A DNA stretch of 64,000 bases, taken from positions 50,847,880-50,911,879 of the forward strand of contig NW_019211457.1 in NCBI RefSeq assembly GCF_002443255.2, read 5' to 3'. Shown here one piece after another: positions 13,700 to 25,640 of this stretch. A program made the position numbers and the translations under genes. Every line of letters starts with the position of its first letter. The first letter of the stretch is position 1. The DNA comes from Varroa destructor. Taxonomy: Eukaryota; Arthropoda; Arachnida; Mesostigmata; Varroidae. The notes beneath the pieces are model-generated. The model was not told the origin of the DNA. It was given only the letters and a program-made list of their open reading frames with translations, and searched no databases.

Positions 13700-14526
13700 C
13701 GTGCAAACGGAAAGAGGACACCAACCACTCGGTGGGGGTAGTGGGGGGAACGCCGGGGGGACCGGCAGCGGCGGCAGCAGCGGCCCTGGCGGCAGTTCAT
13801 GTGTCGTCGGCGGCTGGTTCGGTCGCGCCCCCCACAGTCACCCACTTGAGCGCATCCAAAAGCCAGAGCCAGACGAAGAAACCCCGCCTGGTGTTTACCG
13901 ACCTTCAGCGACGTACTCTGCAAGCTATTTTTAAGGAGACAAAGCGGCCCTCGAAGGAGATGCAAATCGCCATCTCGCAGCAGCTCGGGCTTGAGCTCAG
14001 CACCGTGGGTAACTTCTTCATGAACGCCAGACGGCGCTCGCAGGACAAATGGTTGGACGACTCGGAGCAGCAACAGATCAAGAGGGACGTGGCGGCGGTG
14101 GCGACAGTGGGCGGGGGTAGGCCACCTAGCGAGTTGCATCAACAAAGCCAACAAGGCGCTACGCCTGCTGGAGCCCTAAAAGGGATAACCGGCACACCAG
14201 CGGGCCTACTGCACAGCCACACCACAGCAACCGGCCAGCCTGCCGTAAGTTTAAGTCTAGCCTCCTTGTCACAGCAAATCTCGCAACAACCACAACTATT
14301 GACAACAATAACAACACCTCAAATGATTAGGACAGGCTTAAGCACAGCAAGTGCCACGGCGACAAGTATAATCTCTGGAAACACTATTACTCCGATGGCT
14401 TCCATCGGTGCATTAGCCAATCAAAATAGCTTCAACAGTAACCTCACCCAAGTGCAGGCAGCGAGCCCACCCGATTTGCCTTCACCAGCGTCCACGAATA
14501 ACTCTTTTTCAGAATCGAACTCCTAG
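13700..14526 (+). CDS. onecut: Onecut (HNF6-type) homeodomain exon, read-through C-terminus
   Basis: 3' exon of a CUT-homeobox transcription factor acting in the nucleus. The exon opens after a TTCCAG acceptor with the conserved post-CUT motif ACKRKE (first Ala codon split by the intron). An Ala/Gly/Ser-rich linker follows, then the Onecut homeodomain, about 13876-14052, beginning KKPRLVFTDLQRRTLQAIFK. Recognition helix VGNFFMNARRR shows the Onecut-specific Phe48 and Met50. The linker between CKRKE and the homeodomain is about 45-50 residues, longer than the roughly 15 of vertebrate HNF6. After the homeodomain come Gln/Ser/Thr-rich residues to the stop TAG at 14526. The CUT domain, normally one exon upstream, was not found in the window. 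An alternative splice donor lies inside this exon at 14244/14245 (separate entry), so the sequence after it may be isoform-specific or partly retained intron. Confidence 0.92.
14241..14250 (+). other. onecut: Internal 5' splice site in the Onecut exon (exon/intron boundary 14244/14245)
   Basis: The sequence TGCC|GTAAGT is a near-consensus donor lying in phase 0 of the Onecut frame, 282 bases before the read-through stop. Its phase fits the exon at 15444-15566. That it is used is inference. Confidence 0.55.
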
Positions 14527-15443
14527 TACTAGCAAATAAGCCGAAAAAATTGATAATTGTAATCGCCACTAAAGCTATTCCACTCTGCGGTGTTAGTAAG
14601 CCATCACAACATCTTTCTCTAACAGCGTTGTCATCTCGCTGCACAAAAGTACCATCAATCTCCAACAAATCACAATCTCTTCGTTTCTATGATCATCATC
14701 CATGCGACTTAATTACGTTAAGAGCAACGTTTTTCTCGCGTCATCTCAATCAGACATCCCTATGAGCTGGCAATAACTGATCACATCCCATTGGGCTACT
14801 GCTGAATATACACTCATCTTCGCTTCACGGCACTGGAACCCCAATTGATACGATTCTTCAAACCTAAGAAGAACTGAACACCTCTTGATTAAAACGACGT
14901 CTTGTCGTGAAAAGTCTACATCAAGAGCATTACATTGACGACCAGTAGACAACATGCTGATATGCGCTAGAGCGCCCAAACTAGATAACGCTTCATTAGT
15001 TTTACCTTATAGAGATAAGTCTGCACCAGTTAAAGATACATGCCTAGATCTTCATTCTACTCGATAATATTCTCATGGATATTCGCTCTTTATGCTCGAG
15101 ATGTCGAGGTAGCACTGCACGACGCGGTTTTAGTGTGCATTCAGTCAAACTTGTCGAAACTTTCTTTGGGCAACGGCTATTCCGATACGTGCGTGTATGT
15201 GACAAATAAGAGGCGTATGTGCCTGACTCTGAGAGGTGAGCACTCGTATACGATAGTATCGAATGAAACTGTACAACATGAACAATATATGGTATGAACG
15301 TTATTATCAGGTAATAAGTACGAAACAGAACATTAACCTGGTGACTTGTTGTTTCATTGTTCTTTGCTGTGTGTACGCGTCTACATTGTGTACGATCGTT
15401 GATTCGTCTCTGCCAAATGCCTGATCCGTTCGGCTGTCGCTAG
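14527..15443 (+). other. Onecut 3' UTR of the long-exon form, or intron of the spliced form
   Basis: No coding signal was seen. It becomes 3' UTR if the transcript reads through 14244, and is intron (with 14245-14526) if the internal donor is used. No convincing AATAAA lies close behind the 14526 stop, which would mildly favour the transcript continuing. Confidence 0.4.
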
Positions 15444-15566
15444 GACCATGACGGCGGCCTCGGACTGGAGGATGAGCTAATGCATGGCCGGCACAGCATG
15501 GGCCACGGGTTACCGCAGCAGCATCTCAGCCTGCGGCACAACATCAACCAGTGGTCTCCTTGGTAG
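15444..15566 (+). CDS. onecut: Candidate alternative terminal exon of Onecut
   Basis: Forty codons and a TAG stop, too short to stand out as an ORF but with coding character: Gly/His/Leu/Gln-rich, high GC like the homeodomain exon and unlike its AT-rich surroundings, ending NINQWSPW. It follows a CGCTAG acceptor in phase 0, matching the phase 0 donor at 14244. Joined, the protein would run ...TGQPA then DHDGGLGLEDE... and finish about 40 residues later, replacing 93 Ser/Thr/Gln-rich residues. I do not recognise the peptide in another family. It could instead be the last exon of an unrelated plus-strand gene. Confidence 0.5.
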   Translation, partial: DHDGGLGLEDELMHGRHSMGHGLPQQHLSLRHNINQWSPW

Positions 15567-17299
15567 CTTTAAGCGAAATCGCGACGTCTGCAGCGACGCG
15601 CCTCCTGCCCTGTAGCGCCCCGCTCGCCTTCCTTCTCCTTCTCCTCCTCTATACGCCTCTGCGTCACGCGATAGTTACAACATGCCCCTAGATCCTTCGC
15701 CACGCGTCCGCCACGTTCGGTTTGTTATGGCTCGAACGACCACGAGATGCGCGGAACAAACACCCGGTCACCACGCTGATCAGTCGCTGCTGCTGTTTCT
15801 ATAACTACCATCACTGCTTGATATGTGTTCTTAGAAATACCGTAACCGCAGCCACTACAATAGGAAACAAGAAAATGCGCAGTTTGCCACCACTGAAAAT
15901 CAGAGAAACATCAGATCCGATGCATCGCAGTGTATCGCACGAATGTTGAAAATGTAATTGGACTTTTTGTATGGATAATGAGTCGTTTAGATGCAATCAA
16001 TGCAAGACGAACTCATGAAGCTGCATATATATATATATGTAACCCCTCTCCCGTCCATATCATAACACAGATGACATTGAAGCTGGCTTACCGATGGTGT
16101 CCGTGATAGGGGAGACGCAGAGGCGCAACGGTCCGTGCGTGTGTCAACCGATGAATGATTTTGAGTGCGTGTACACAGCTGCTTGTCAGACGTTTGTCTG
16201 CCAGGCTTGCCACCACGCGTTCGGAACAGCCATGTTGTGTGTCCACTGCGGACCGCGCAGTGTTGCCTCGATGTCCCATCTGCTCAGCGAGTGCGCGAGC
16301 TTTCGAGAAGTAAAGGATCTTCACGACTGTTGCAGACGCAGCCCAAAAGATTTAGGTTCATTCAGGTGACAACTCTCTCCATAGACAGATATGTCAATAG
16401 ATGTATGTATGGTTGATTTGAATTGAGCGAAAGCTGATCTTGTTGGCCGAGCTATGGGGCGCCGTCGATGTAACGGTCAGTGGGTTACGCAGGTTGTCGT
16501 TAACGCTTCACTATTAGCAGGCAAGAACAATAGCGACGAAAGAAGACTGTCACAGTGAACTGATCGTCACATAGACGGTACCCCATATACAACTGTCTCC
16601 GGCTTTCGTTCGAGATCAAGATGAGCCGCAAGTCATATGGAATTTATACGGAATCGATCGCAGTAAAAGCAACACGCAAATAATAACGTCAACGCAATAA
16701 CGAGAGACAACTGATTGAATGGTGATAACAATGATGCTGATGCCGATGATGATGATAGTAATTATTGATCATTGTTGAATTATAATGGTAATGAAATAGG
16801 CGGACGATTATGATGATGATGACGATGACGGTGACGGTGATGGTGTTTATTAAAGATTTATGAGATGATGTGTTGCCACCCTTCGAGGGGCTTTCTTGCC
16901 CAAATCTAGTCAGGTACGTCCCCGGTTGGAGAAGTGAGAAGGCTTAGCAGCAGCAAAAAGCAGAAGCAGCAGCGCCCGCTGCTGCCGGTCTACTGCTCGA
17001 CTACGAGAGATAGACGCAGGCAGACAACCATCGACCTATTCATTCGTTCCCTCAGGCAGGTTACCTCCGGACGGACAAGGTGAGCGGAGACAAACCAGGT
17101 TGTACTAGGTAGCAAGCCAATTGCAACAGCTGAGGACTGATCGGAAAGAAACTAACAACAGAGAGAACGAGAGAAATGATGCGCGAAAGAAGATTAGGCA
17201 GAGAAAAATAATCACAAACTCTGGATGAGACAGAAAAACTGCGTTTAGAGTGTCTATTGAATAACACAACCATATACTGTAGAGTACTGACAAGGGCGC

Positions 17300-17300
17300 A

Positions 17301-17341
<41 letters not shown>
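17300..17341. repeat. (TA)n microsatellite
   Basis: About 20 TA units with one G interruption near its start. Confidence 0.95.
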
Positions 17342-17344
<3 letters not shown>

Positions 17345-18019
17345 AGAGATCGAAAAATAGTACGACGCTAATATTCCGAAGACGAAAACGATAAGGATGG
17401 TGGTTATAATTGATAATCACTCATCGGAATAGATCCTTCGTCTGCCTTCTCCGGACTGATCGACCCACACCCGAGTTTGCTACCAGAACGATCCACCTAA
17501 ATTCTGCTGTACGATCAATCGTCGAAATAAATAATAACTAGTAGCTATGGGTTTTCTAGCTCCACATATGACTAACATCTTCCCTACTCTCTAATTTGAA
17601 CGTCGAAGTAAAGGATAGGAAAGCACCGTGAGACCAAAATTCATAATGAAAACGACGTAGGAAAAGAACTCAAGGACACAGGACAAATAACTAGATTTTA
17701 AAACAAATGATCGGTGCTGTCTGTGTTGTCGGCCAGCATTGAAAAGTTGCAACGATGCTGGATTCTATCTTTCGACGCTTGATGACCGCCAACTTTGAGG
17801 ATTGCTTCGAATGCCGGTCGGGACAGAGGCCAATCTCTACGCATGAGAAAGTTGCGCTGCCTAATTGTCCGTAGTTGAGAACGCAGAGCTGGCAGGCGAT
17901 ACGCAAGCGAGCCAGTTGCCTGAAGGCAAACATCCTGCCTTTCTTCTTCTTCTAGCAGCCCGGCAAAGGAAACTCAGTGTTAGCGCGGGGTTAGAAGAAG
18001 TAGAAGACAGGAAGTCACT

Positions 18020-18036
18020 GGGGGGGGGGGGGGGGG
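18020..18036. repeat. Poly-G run of 17
   Basis: Seventeen consecutive G residues on the plus strand, a likely G-quadruplex former and a likely length error in sequencing. Confidence 0.9.
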
Positions 18037-19365
18037 CAGCCAAGCGAAGTTCAGGCTGACGACAAAGGACATCGGGTAATAACATTAATTAACTAAGTAA
18101 AATTAGACTATTTGGCCGGTAGCCGAGCTGTTCTGAGTGGCCGAGCTGGTGGCGGCTGGCGAACCATCAGCCACATCTATAATAGCAAGATCGTCGTCCC
18201 GACTGGCAGAGATCAAGCAAGGAAGAAACAAGAAAAAAAACTAGAAAGGCATAGTGAGTGTACACCATGTTTGTGTATATACACACAGTTCGCTAGGAAT
18301 TTGTCCTGTGTCTGCGGACGGGTAACTGCAGCAGGCAGGAAAGCAGCTATCCGTTCATCTGCCGTGTTTGCCTGTTATGTCCTTTCTTATATCGTCCTGA
18401 TCTTCTTGATTGCTCTTTTACCCTGTCTTCGGCGGATGTTCGATGGGCCGAAGCAGAAGCACTAGCGCACCTTGAGCAAGACTACCTCATTCCGCGTACA
18501 CCTTCATAGACACTCGATAACTGTAGCACACACACCTTAACTTTTGTTGGCTCCGTGACTCTGTAAACTCTGGCAAAGCATGCGACGACTATAACGACGG
18601 CTAGAATGGTAGCAATCATTTTTGCAGTCGTTTAGCCAATGGCTGTATTTGCTACACGGCTGCACATAAGCTGCTCTAACAGACCAGCAACGGCAGGTAC
18701 CACCCCTACTATTCCTTCGTTCTTCTTTTCGTTTGCGTCACTCCACTCTTTCTAATTTTGTGGTTGAATGCACTCCTCGAACGACGCTGAAAACAGGCAC
18801 TTGCACCTTGGGAGGGCCTGAAGCACAGGCAACGTAAGCAGCGACGATATCACGGACAGCGCGGAAACTGTCGTTTCTCTCATCATGGCAGAGGAGGAGA
18901 GAACAGCTTGTGATGATCCCGTCCAGAGCCATTTTTATCCATAGTATATAGAATATTTCATCTCAAAGCGTAGCTCTGTGCGAAGTCTCGACACTACAGG
19001 TCTAAGGGCATTAGCTAGTAGCTAGCCGATTAGTACTTCTTCATAAAGTAACGTTGAGTCTGACCGACTTTTTGTGTTTGTGCGGTGGCTGGCGCCAGCC
19101 TTCTCTCTCTAAACGCATCTGAGTCGATGCCTTTTCTTGTTGTGACCGTCTCTCCGCTCACCATTGGCTGTCTCCTTTGTCCTTTCCTACGCGCACCCAC
19201 TCTGCCACCTTCTCACTTATAAACACTTCAGCCGAGTGACCTACTACTCACTTGCGTGATACTAATCATTATTATTGACCGCATTGAGATTGATGCTGAT
19301 AATGGTAATGCTAGTGTTATTTACTACTACAACTTGACTGATTTGAATATGGATACACACGGACA

Positions 19366-19368
<3 letters not shown>

Positions 19369-19396
<28 letters not shown>
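19369..19396. repeat. (AT)n microsatellite
   Basis: Fourteen perfect AT units. Confidence 0.95.
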
Positions 19397-19399
<3 letters not shown>

Positions 19400-22300
19400 C
19401 ATGAGTCAAGTCTGTTAATAAAACGTGTTTACTATTATGTTTTATAGACGTGAGGCATGTTTCATAGTCATTGGCATCTGATTACATAATAACAATACTG
19501 TGATTTAATGCCGTTTCAATTAGATGGAAAACCAAAGAGAGAACTAAAAGTCGGTACACGGTGATGAACATGATAATGGGGATCAAATAAAATAGTTTGA
19601 CATATTAGTAGCGCCGATTCCACACAACTTCATGGTCTCTTCCTTACGGGAAGCTTGGGCCTTGTTCGAGCACGTGCGAGGTCTACTCGTAGTACTTGAT
19701 ACATACGCATTGCCCATAGAACGTATTACACATCTTAACAACAGCTCAGCGATAATGGCTTCCCTAGAATGGTCGCCTACTCTAGCGCACTTCGTTAAGG
19801 ACTATGGCCGATCGAACGGTTCCTGCTGAAACAACTAATCCGGGTATCAGCCAGCTGAACTAAATAATTAAAGTGTGTATTGTACAATAATGTGAATATC
19901 GTCTACATCAAAGAGTGATCCACGACAACTATCATGATCATGCAGATAATTTAATAATATGTGTGTCTGAGCGTAACTGATTGTAGGCCGCGTAAGTATC
20001 GGAATGGATAGCTATTTTAACTTAGTCGTTCAATAATCGAGATGTGAGTGAGAGATTGTGCCATATTGACAATAGGATTCGATGTCATCTAAACGCTGGC
20101 GCACATTCTCGGGTACGGCTTGACAGACTGATGGGCAGCGGGCGGTATACCACTGGATGTCAGCAAACGTTACTGTACATGTGTGACTCCTTCGCTCGAT
20201 CCAACACGAGGTGATGGGGTTATAGAGGCCGATGGACACCAGCAAAGTCGGGGATCGGGGGCGGGCAAGAAAAAACAGGACATAGGGAGGATATGTATGA
20301 CGACAGTTCTTTGGCAGGGGAGTGCTGACACAGTGGCAGCGATCGCCTCGAGTTCCAGGATGCAGGCATGTCCCAGTTTACCTTCCTGCTCGACTCGCTA
20401 AAAACAAGAACAATTGTAATATGGATAAAGAGGAAGAAATTATTAACAATGTTGTTAAGTAAAGTTATGGTAATAACAACGATGTTATCTTTAACTATCA
20501 TGCAATCATGCATACAAATTAAGAGGAATTTACAGAAAATAATGGGCAGCACTGCTGATAATCATAAAATACGTGCAACTTTGCGCCACGCTTTATTTTA
20601 GTGGTCGGTACCGGCTTGTTTGTGCGGTTCGTGCATCTAAACGTTTTTATGTTAAACATACTCTTTCTAGTTATCGAACAGAAATTATTTTCCCCGTCTT
20701 TAGCCGATTATGACTATTATACATTTGAAGCCCTTTAAAAATGGCCGCTAAGGTTCGGGATCGATGAAAATGTGTGTGTTTGTGAACAACTTAAGGCCTA
20801 GGAACAGTCTAACCTTCTATTTGTTGAAATGAAGTTTTTTCTGGCCAAGATTAATCTCTTAAGATATGGTACAAGTACGTTATGCTGAAACCACGATCAG
20901 CAGCGTTCATCGAAGACGATACAACCCCATTTAACTTGTTGTTGTATAATCACACGGTCTGTTCCATGAGTAAATGAGCCAAACAAATTGTGATTTTGTT
21001 GTTTAGAAGAAACACGTGGGAATTAAGTGACGAGATTACGAAACTGTGACAGAATTGTGCTCAAGATTATTTATTTAACCCGTTAAGTGAACAATAGACG
21101 GATGCCGTTGCCAGTATTGAAGTGAGCCTGCGGCGACAGATGCTATGGAGCCGTTCCAGTGAAGCTTAGATATAGCCTAATAAAAAAAGTAATGTCAGTG
21201 AACAGCACATCGAAGCATTCGCGTGTAATTTGTTAACAGGTTTTTATTTAGGTTTTAGTAAACCATAATCATATTTTAATGATTATTCACCCCAGGGCAA
21301 ATTTATGACTTCCACTAGCTGTGGTCCAACAAAGGACAGCTTTTTACGCATATACATGCTTGGGGCCTGCCAGTTCAACCTAGTACAAAATATTATTATA
21401 ATATCTTGCCCTTAGTTGTCCGTGTAGCTGATGGCCTTTTTTTTTTTTATGTTGTTTTTGTCAAATCTAGCCAGTGATTTTTTTGCCCGATGTTTTTATG
21501 GCACCATTATATCATAACGCGTATGCCAGATTCGATTACCGCAGAACCATTATGAAGGCGATTCTGTTTATTTCTGTAAAAGACTTCGGAGTGACGCAAA
21601 GTCGCGCGTGTTGACGGTATAGGTTACATGTGCTGTTTCAGGAGCGTAATACGCATGCCGCACAAAACACGCAGTACACGACAAAAACGTGTTCATCATC
21701 ACAACAGCACTTGGTTGCAACAGTTGGTGATGTTCTTGCAAAAAAAAGGAAGTAACGACACGGATACAGAATGTTCCCACGTTAAAATGGCACATATATG
21801 GGCACAGTGCAACGCTTCTTTGTCACTGACCGGCACCTTGACGTTTACCGCCCTATGCGCCTTCGCGAGACGGGCAAAAAAACGTCGCGCCCTTGATCTA
21901 CCTAGCACGAGAGAAAAGAAATAAGTGCGAAAAATTGACACCTTTGAAGATCGTAGAGACTCTTGAAATGATCTCGAAACTATCGACTGAGTACCGTCTA
22001 CGAGATCGGATCGTATCGCAAGTCGAGAAGACAACGTTAGAGGGAAAGGGAATGAGAGAGAGAAAAAAAGAGAGACAAAACAAAAAATAAATATGCAATG
22101 ATAATATTTATAAGAAGATGTGTACGTAAGTGTGTAGAAGCAGCCTAACCCCGAGCTAAAACCGGACCCCTAAGGCAATAAGCCGTGTTCTGCGCACTTT
22201 CTTTCTTGAACGAAACCGAAGTGGCCCGTCAGCTAAGAGTTCGATTATCTTACATATTGTACGCAGACGTCGTTAGCAAACCTTAAAGGCTATTATGGAG

Positions 22301-23075
22301 TCGTTCTTATCAACTGATTAGGGTCAACGGCATACCTACAATTAAATTGCTTCTTTCAACGTTCATCCTGTTGATTGATTTACGTAAACGAAGGCTACAA
22401 TAGTAGGACACTGTTAAAGGCAACATTGCCTAAAAACGACCATTGTGAAGAATACGATTTAGCAAGCTGTCGGGGTGCCTCCAAAATCCTCTAGTTTTCA
22501 TTATGACCTGCCCGCACATTAACTTCGATGATTGGGATTGGAACTTATATTAACGTATTTCCCCTGCGTCTGCTTCCGCTCATCGTCTTTACATGTATAT
22601 TGACAATCGGTGAGCGTGTATATGACTATTATATATTACAAGTGGTGATTGATTGCTTACGTAACGAGGCATGGACTGAATAACTACCGACTGATTGAGT
22701 GATTCCATTACCTATCAACCAATTAGCCATTAACAAAAGAAGACAAAAAAAAAAATGATCAGAGTGGTGATATATAGACTCTGAATCGAGACTAAAGGGA
22801 TGTAGTATAGAACTGAGACGTGGTAACTGGTAGCGGTGAAACATATATTAGAATCATACTATTATTATTATTATTACTATCACAACCGGGACTCTGATGG
22901 AAAACGTTAACCGATGAAAAACAGATCAGAGGGTTGGTAACGCCATGATGCTGAGTGATAGTACTAGAAGAGTAATAATGATAGTAAATAAAGAGCGACA
23001 AGATGACAAAAATAGAAATGGAAAAATGCAACTACTAATATGAACGGATAGTGTAACAATCCGATGTGAACAGCA

Positions 23076-23175
23076 NNNNNNNNNNNNNNNNNNNNNNNNN
23101 NNNNNNNNNNNNNNNNNNNNNNNNNNNNNNNNNNNNNNNNNNNNNNNNNNNNNNNNNNNNNNNNNNNNNNNNNNN
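23076..23175. other. Assembly gap of 100 N
   Basis: Exactly 100 N, the conventional length for a scaffold gap of unknown size. The true distance between the flanks, and even their order, is unproven. Confidence 0.98.
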
Positions 23176-25329
23176 AAATACTATATACAATTGACATCGA
23201 GGTGAAAATACACAATGTGACGAACGGCCCACAAGCCATGTTAATATTAGATATGACGATTATGGACGATGGTGGCGGTGATGACGATAATAGATACGGT
23301 GGAGTGAGATAGGTCTGAATATAGACACAAAAATGAACGTACCGATAGAGACACGACCTGCTGATCCGCGGGCTTGAGTGAGCGGTACGTCCGAAGCCAG
23401 AGATGCCGGTTCGGATTGCTACGCCGGCAGGCGGAGACGCCTCAAATCACCGAAGTAAACAAACAAATGCTTTATGAAAAGAATAAATCGATGCGACTGC
23501 AACTGTACATTCATAAGCAATAACAGTATATCTATAAAACAAACGGACGGGAATAAACAATACGTCAACAATTAAGACGGCGACGACGTTGATTATAACG
23601 GTTATTATTATGGCAGGAAAAGATTCAAGAAGCAACGAATGATCGAAGAAGATGATCTCGAAATGAACAGTGCAGGATTTCTTCTTTCAGAAACCTTCTC
23701 ACAGACAGAAAGAAGGATAGAGAGAGAAGAGCGAGGATGGAATACAAAGTCGAAAAATGATATAGAAAATGAGGAAAACTACCGAAAATATTAATAAAAA
23801 TTACACAAAGTTGTGTGAGACGCATTTCGAACTGTTATCTTTTGTATAGCATAGAAAATCCATATTAAGACTAATGTCTTCGTTATGTTATAAAATCGTG
23901 TTATAGGCAGAGTCGAAGATCCAGTTTTCGAAGGATTAGGATTATTAGAAGGATAAAAACACAGCAACAAATTGAGATGAAACATTTTTTTTTCGTTGTT
24001 TACCGCGGTATATAGGATCATAAAACATGTCTAATGTATATAAACTTTATGTGCTTAGCTGTTAACAAAAGACAACGCCGGTTGTACTCAGTTTGGAAAT
24101 ATAAAAGAAATTATGCTTCGTTTGCTGACGACTACTCACACATAAGCAATATATGCTCATGATAAGTGACAATACATCCCTAATCATGATCTCTTTCAGG
24201 CCGTCCACACGAGAAGCATAGATAGCGCATTCTTCTATTCTTTCCAAGCTCATTTCGAGATACACAAGCAAAGATGGCTGGCCGCCTCTTTCACCCGTAT
24301 CACAACACAATATCTGCAATAATAACACCAACAACAGCATCATAACAAAAAGTAAACAATAATAAAAATGCGACAATGTTTTCGGTCGTTTCAAGTTCAG
24401 GAAACAGCGAAAAAAGAAACAAAGTCGCGGCGATATGCATTTTCGGGAACGCCTCTTTCGAACCACCACTCCTCCTTTACATACCCCTGTTCTGCTATAG
24501 GGTACCCACCGTCGGACAGCTCAGAAAGCAAGTCGAATTTGCGGTATCTTTCCGCGCCGTCGAGTCCTCCAATGCCACTAGACATTTCCTATCTAGCCGT
24601 GACCATCGCAATGGTTGGAGAACTAGGAGACGAGGAGCCGAACGGCCCTTGAGGGCGGTGGTATCCCACCGATGCTTTCAAGAATATCGACATTAGGAGC
24701 GATAGTTATCATCCAATATCGACATCTTGACATCAGTTGCTGATATCCCCTGTGCTTTCCGGCGAACTCAACACGGTAACGACAACGACGACGGCATATT
24801 CTTTTCTAAAAGAACGCCGCAAAAGGTACGCAGCAAAGCAGACCGCCACTCGGATCCTACCAAAAATGGAGTTTAAAACTGTTTGGAACTGTTGACACCG
24901 TAAAAACAGCAACAGCGAAAAATAATACATAAAGTATGTCGACGGTCAAACTGTCCCACCAACAGACAGGTATGGCATACTTGAATACCTTTGTTGTACG
25001 CCCGTAGCAGCTATGTAAAGCTGTTGCCTCCGAAAAGTGGAGGAATGTCTTTTGCTAGTGGTGACCGTAGTCCATTGCTCTTCGATGTACGTAGTATGAG
25101 CTAAGTCTTTTCCAAAAAGAATCTTCAACGAAAAGACCAAAAAGGCCAGGTAGGCTTCGAGTCTAACTTTTGCTTTCTGTTCATACTTTTCGGGCGGGAA
25201 GGTTTTTTCCGTAACGAGTTTTTCAGCTCACGATGTATGTCTTGCTCGATTATCCGAATCCGTCTTTGACGTTTAGGTCCTACCATGGTCATATAGTAAT
25301 GCAACGGTGGCCGATGTAGTTGGGTATGT
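23176..25329. other. Mostly non-coding; weak exon-like stretches
   Basis: AT-rich at 23176-24140. Around 24140-24700 several frames are open on both strands and splice-like signals are present (see candidate exon). No family was recognised. Confidence 0.4.
24140..24313 (-). CDS. Candidate internal exon of an unknown minus-strand gene
   Basis: On the minus strand a TTATTATTGCAG acceptor is followed by 58 open codons and a GTGAGT donor, phase 0 at both ends. The peptide starts ILCCDTGERGGQPSLL and has an alternating charged/hydrophobic character (SLERIEECAIYASRVDGLKE). No matching partner exon or family was recognised. It may be a chance combination of splice-like signals. Confidence 0.2.
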
Positions 25330-25640
25330 GTTATGCTGCAGAGAGGCCCCAGTGGGCGGGGTTGCGCGGTCCCTCCTCGTGCGCGATTGGTCCCCCGACC
25401 CTACGAGCTTCGTCTACAACTGCTGTTTCCTTGCGCTCTGGGCAACCCCTGACCCCAGAGTTTCGTAGCCCTCTCCTACTCTCAGACTTTTCCTCTCCCC
25501 CGCTTAAACCCCCCCAAGAACGCCCTCTCTCAGGGCCCCTGTAATTCGCTCCACCTAGCGGTTTCCCCACGAACCACACGAAACAGGAGATAAAGCGATC
25601 GGACCCACAGCCACATCGTAGCATACCCAGTATATTCGGT
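25330..25640. promoter_or_regulatory. GC-rich island, possible promoter
   Basis: A sharply delimited GC-rich patch in AT-rich surroundings. It contains a GGGCGGGG box (about 25356-25363) and an inverted CCAAT box (GATTGG, about 25385), plus pyrimidine-rich tracts. The combination resembles a GC-rich promoter. The nearest downstream plus-strand gene is CPEB, whose first coding exon is 8.4 kb away, so it could serve a 5' UTR exon of that gene. Open frames inside it (25331-25624 minus, 25320-25544 plus) look compositional. Confidence 0.3.

Larger units (their letters stand above)
15567..23075. other. Non-coding stretch rich in simple repeats
   Basis: Contains (TA)n at 16025-16038, GAT/GAC-rich tracts at about 16730-16850, longer (TA)n runs, a 17-G run and an ATT run near 22859. 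A Cys-rich open frame at 16094-16369 is discussed under findings. No exon, tRNA or transposon could be supported. The proximal part is probably Onecut 3' UTR. Confidence 0.5.

Noticed and set aside
13684..14154. 156-codon minus-strand frame
   Set aside because: Shadow of the GC-rich Onecut homeodomain exon on the opposite strand.
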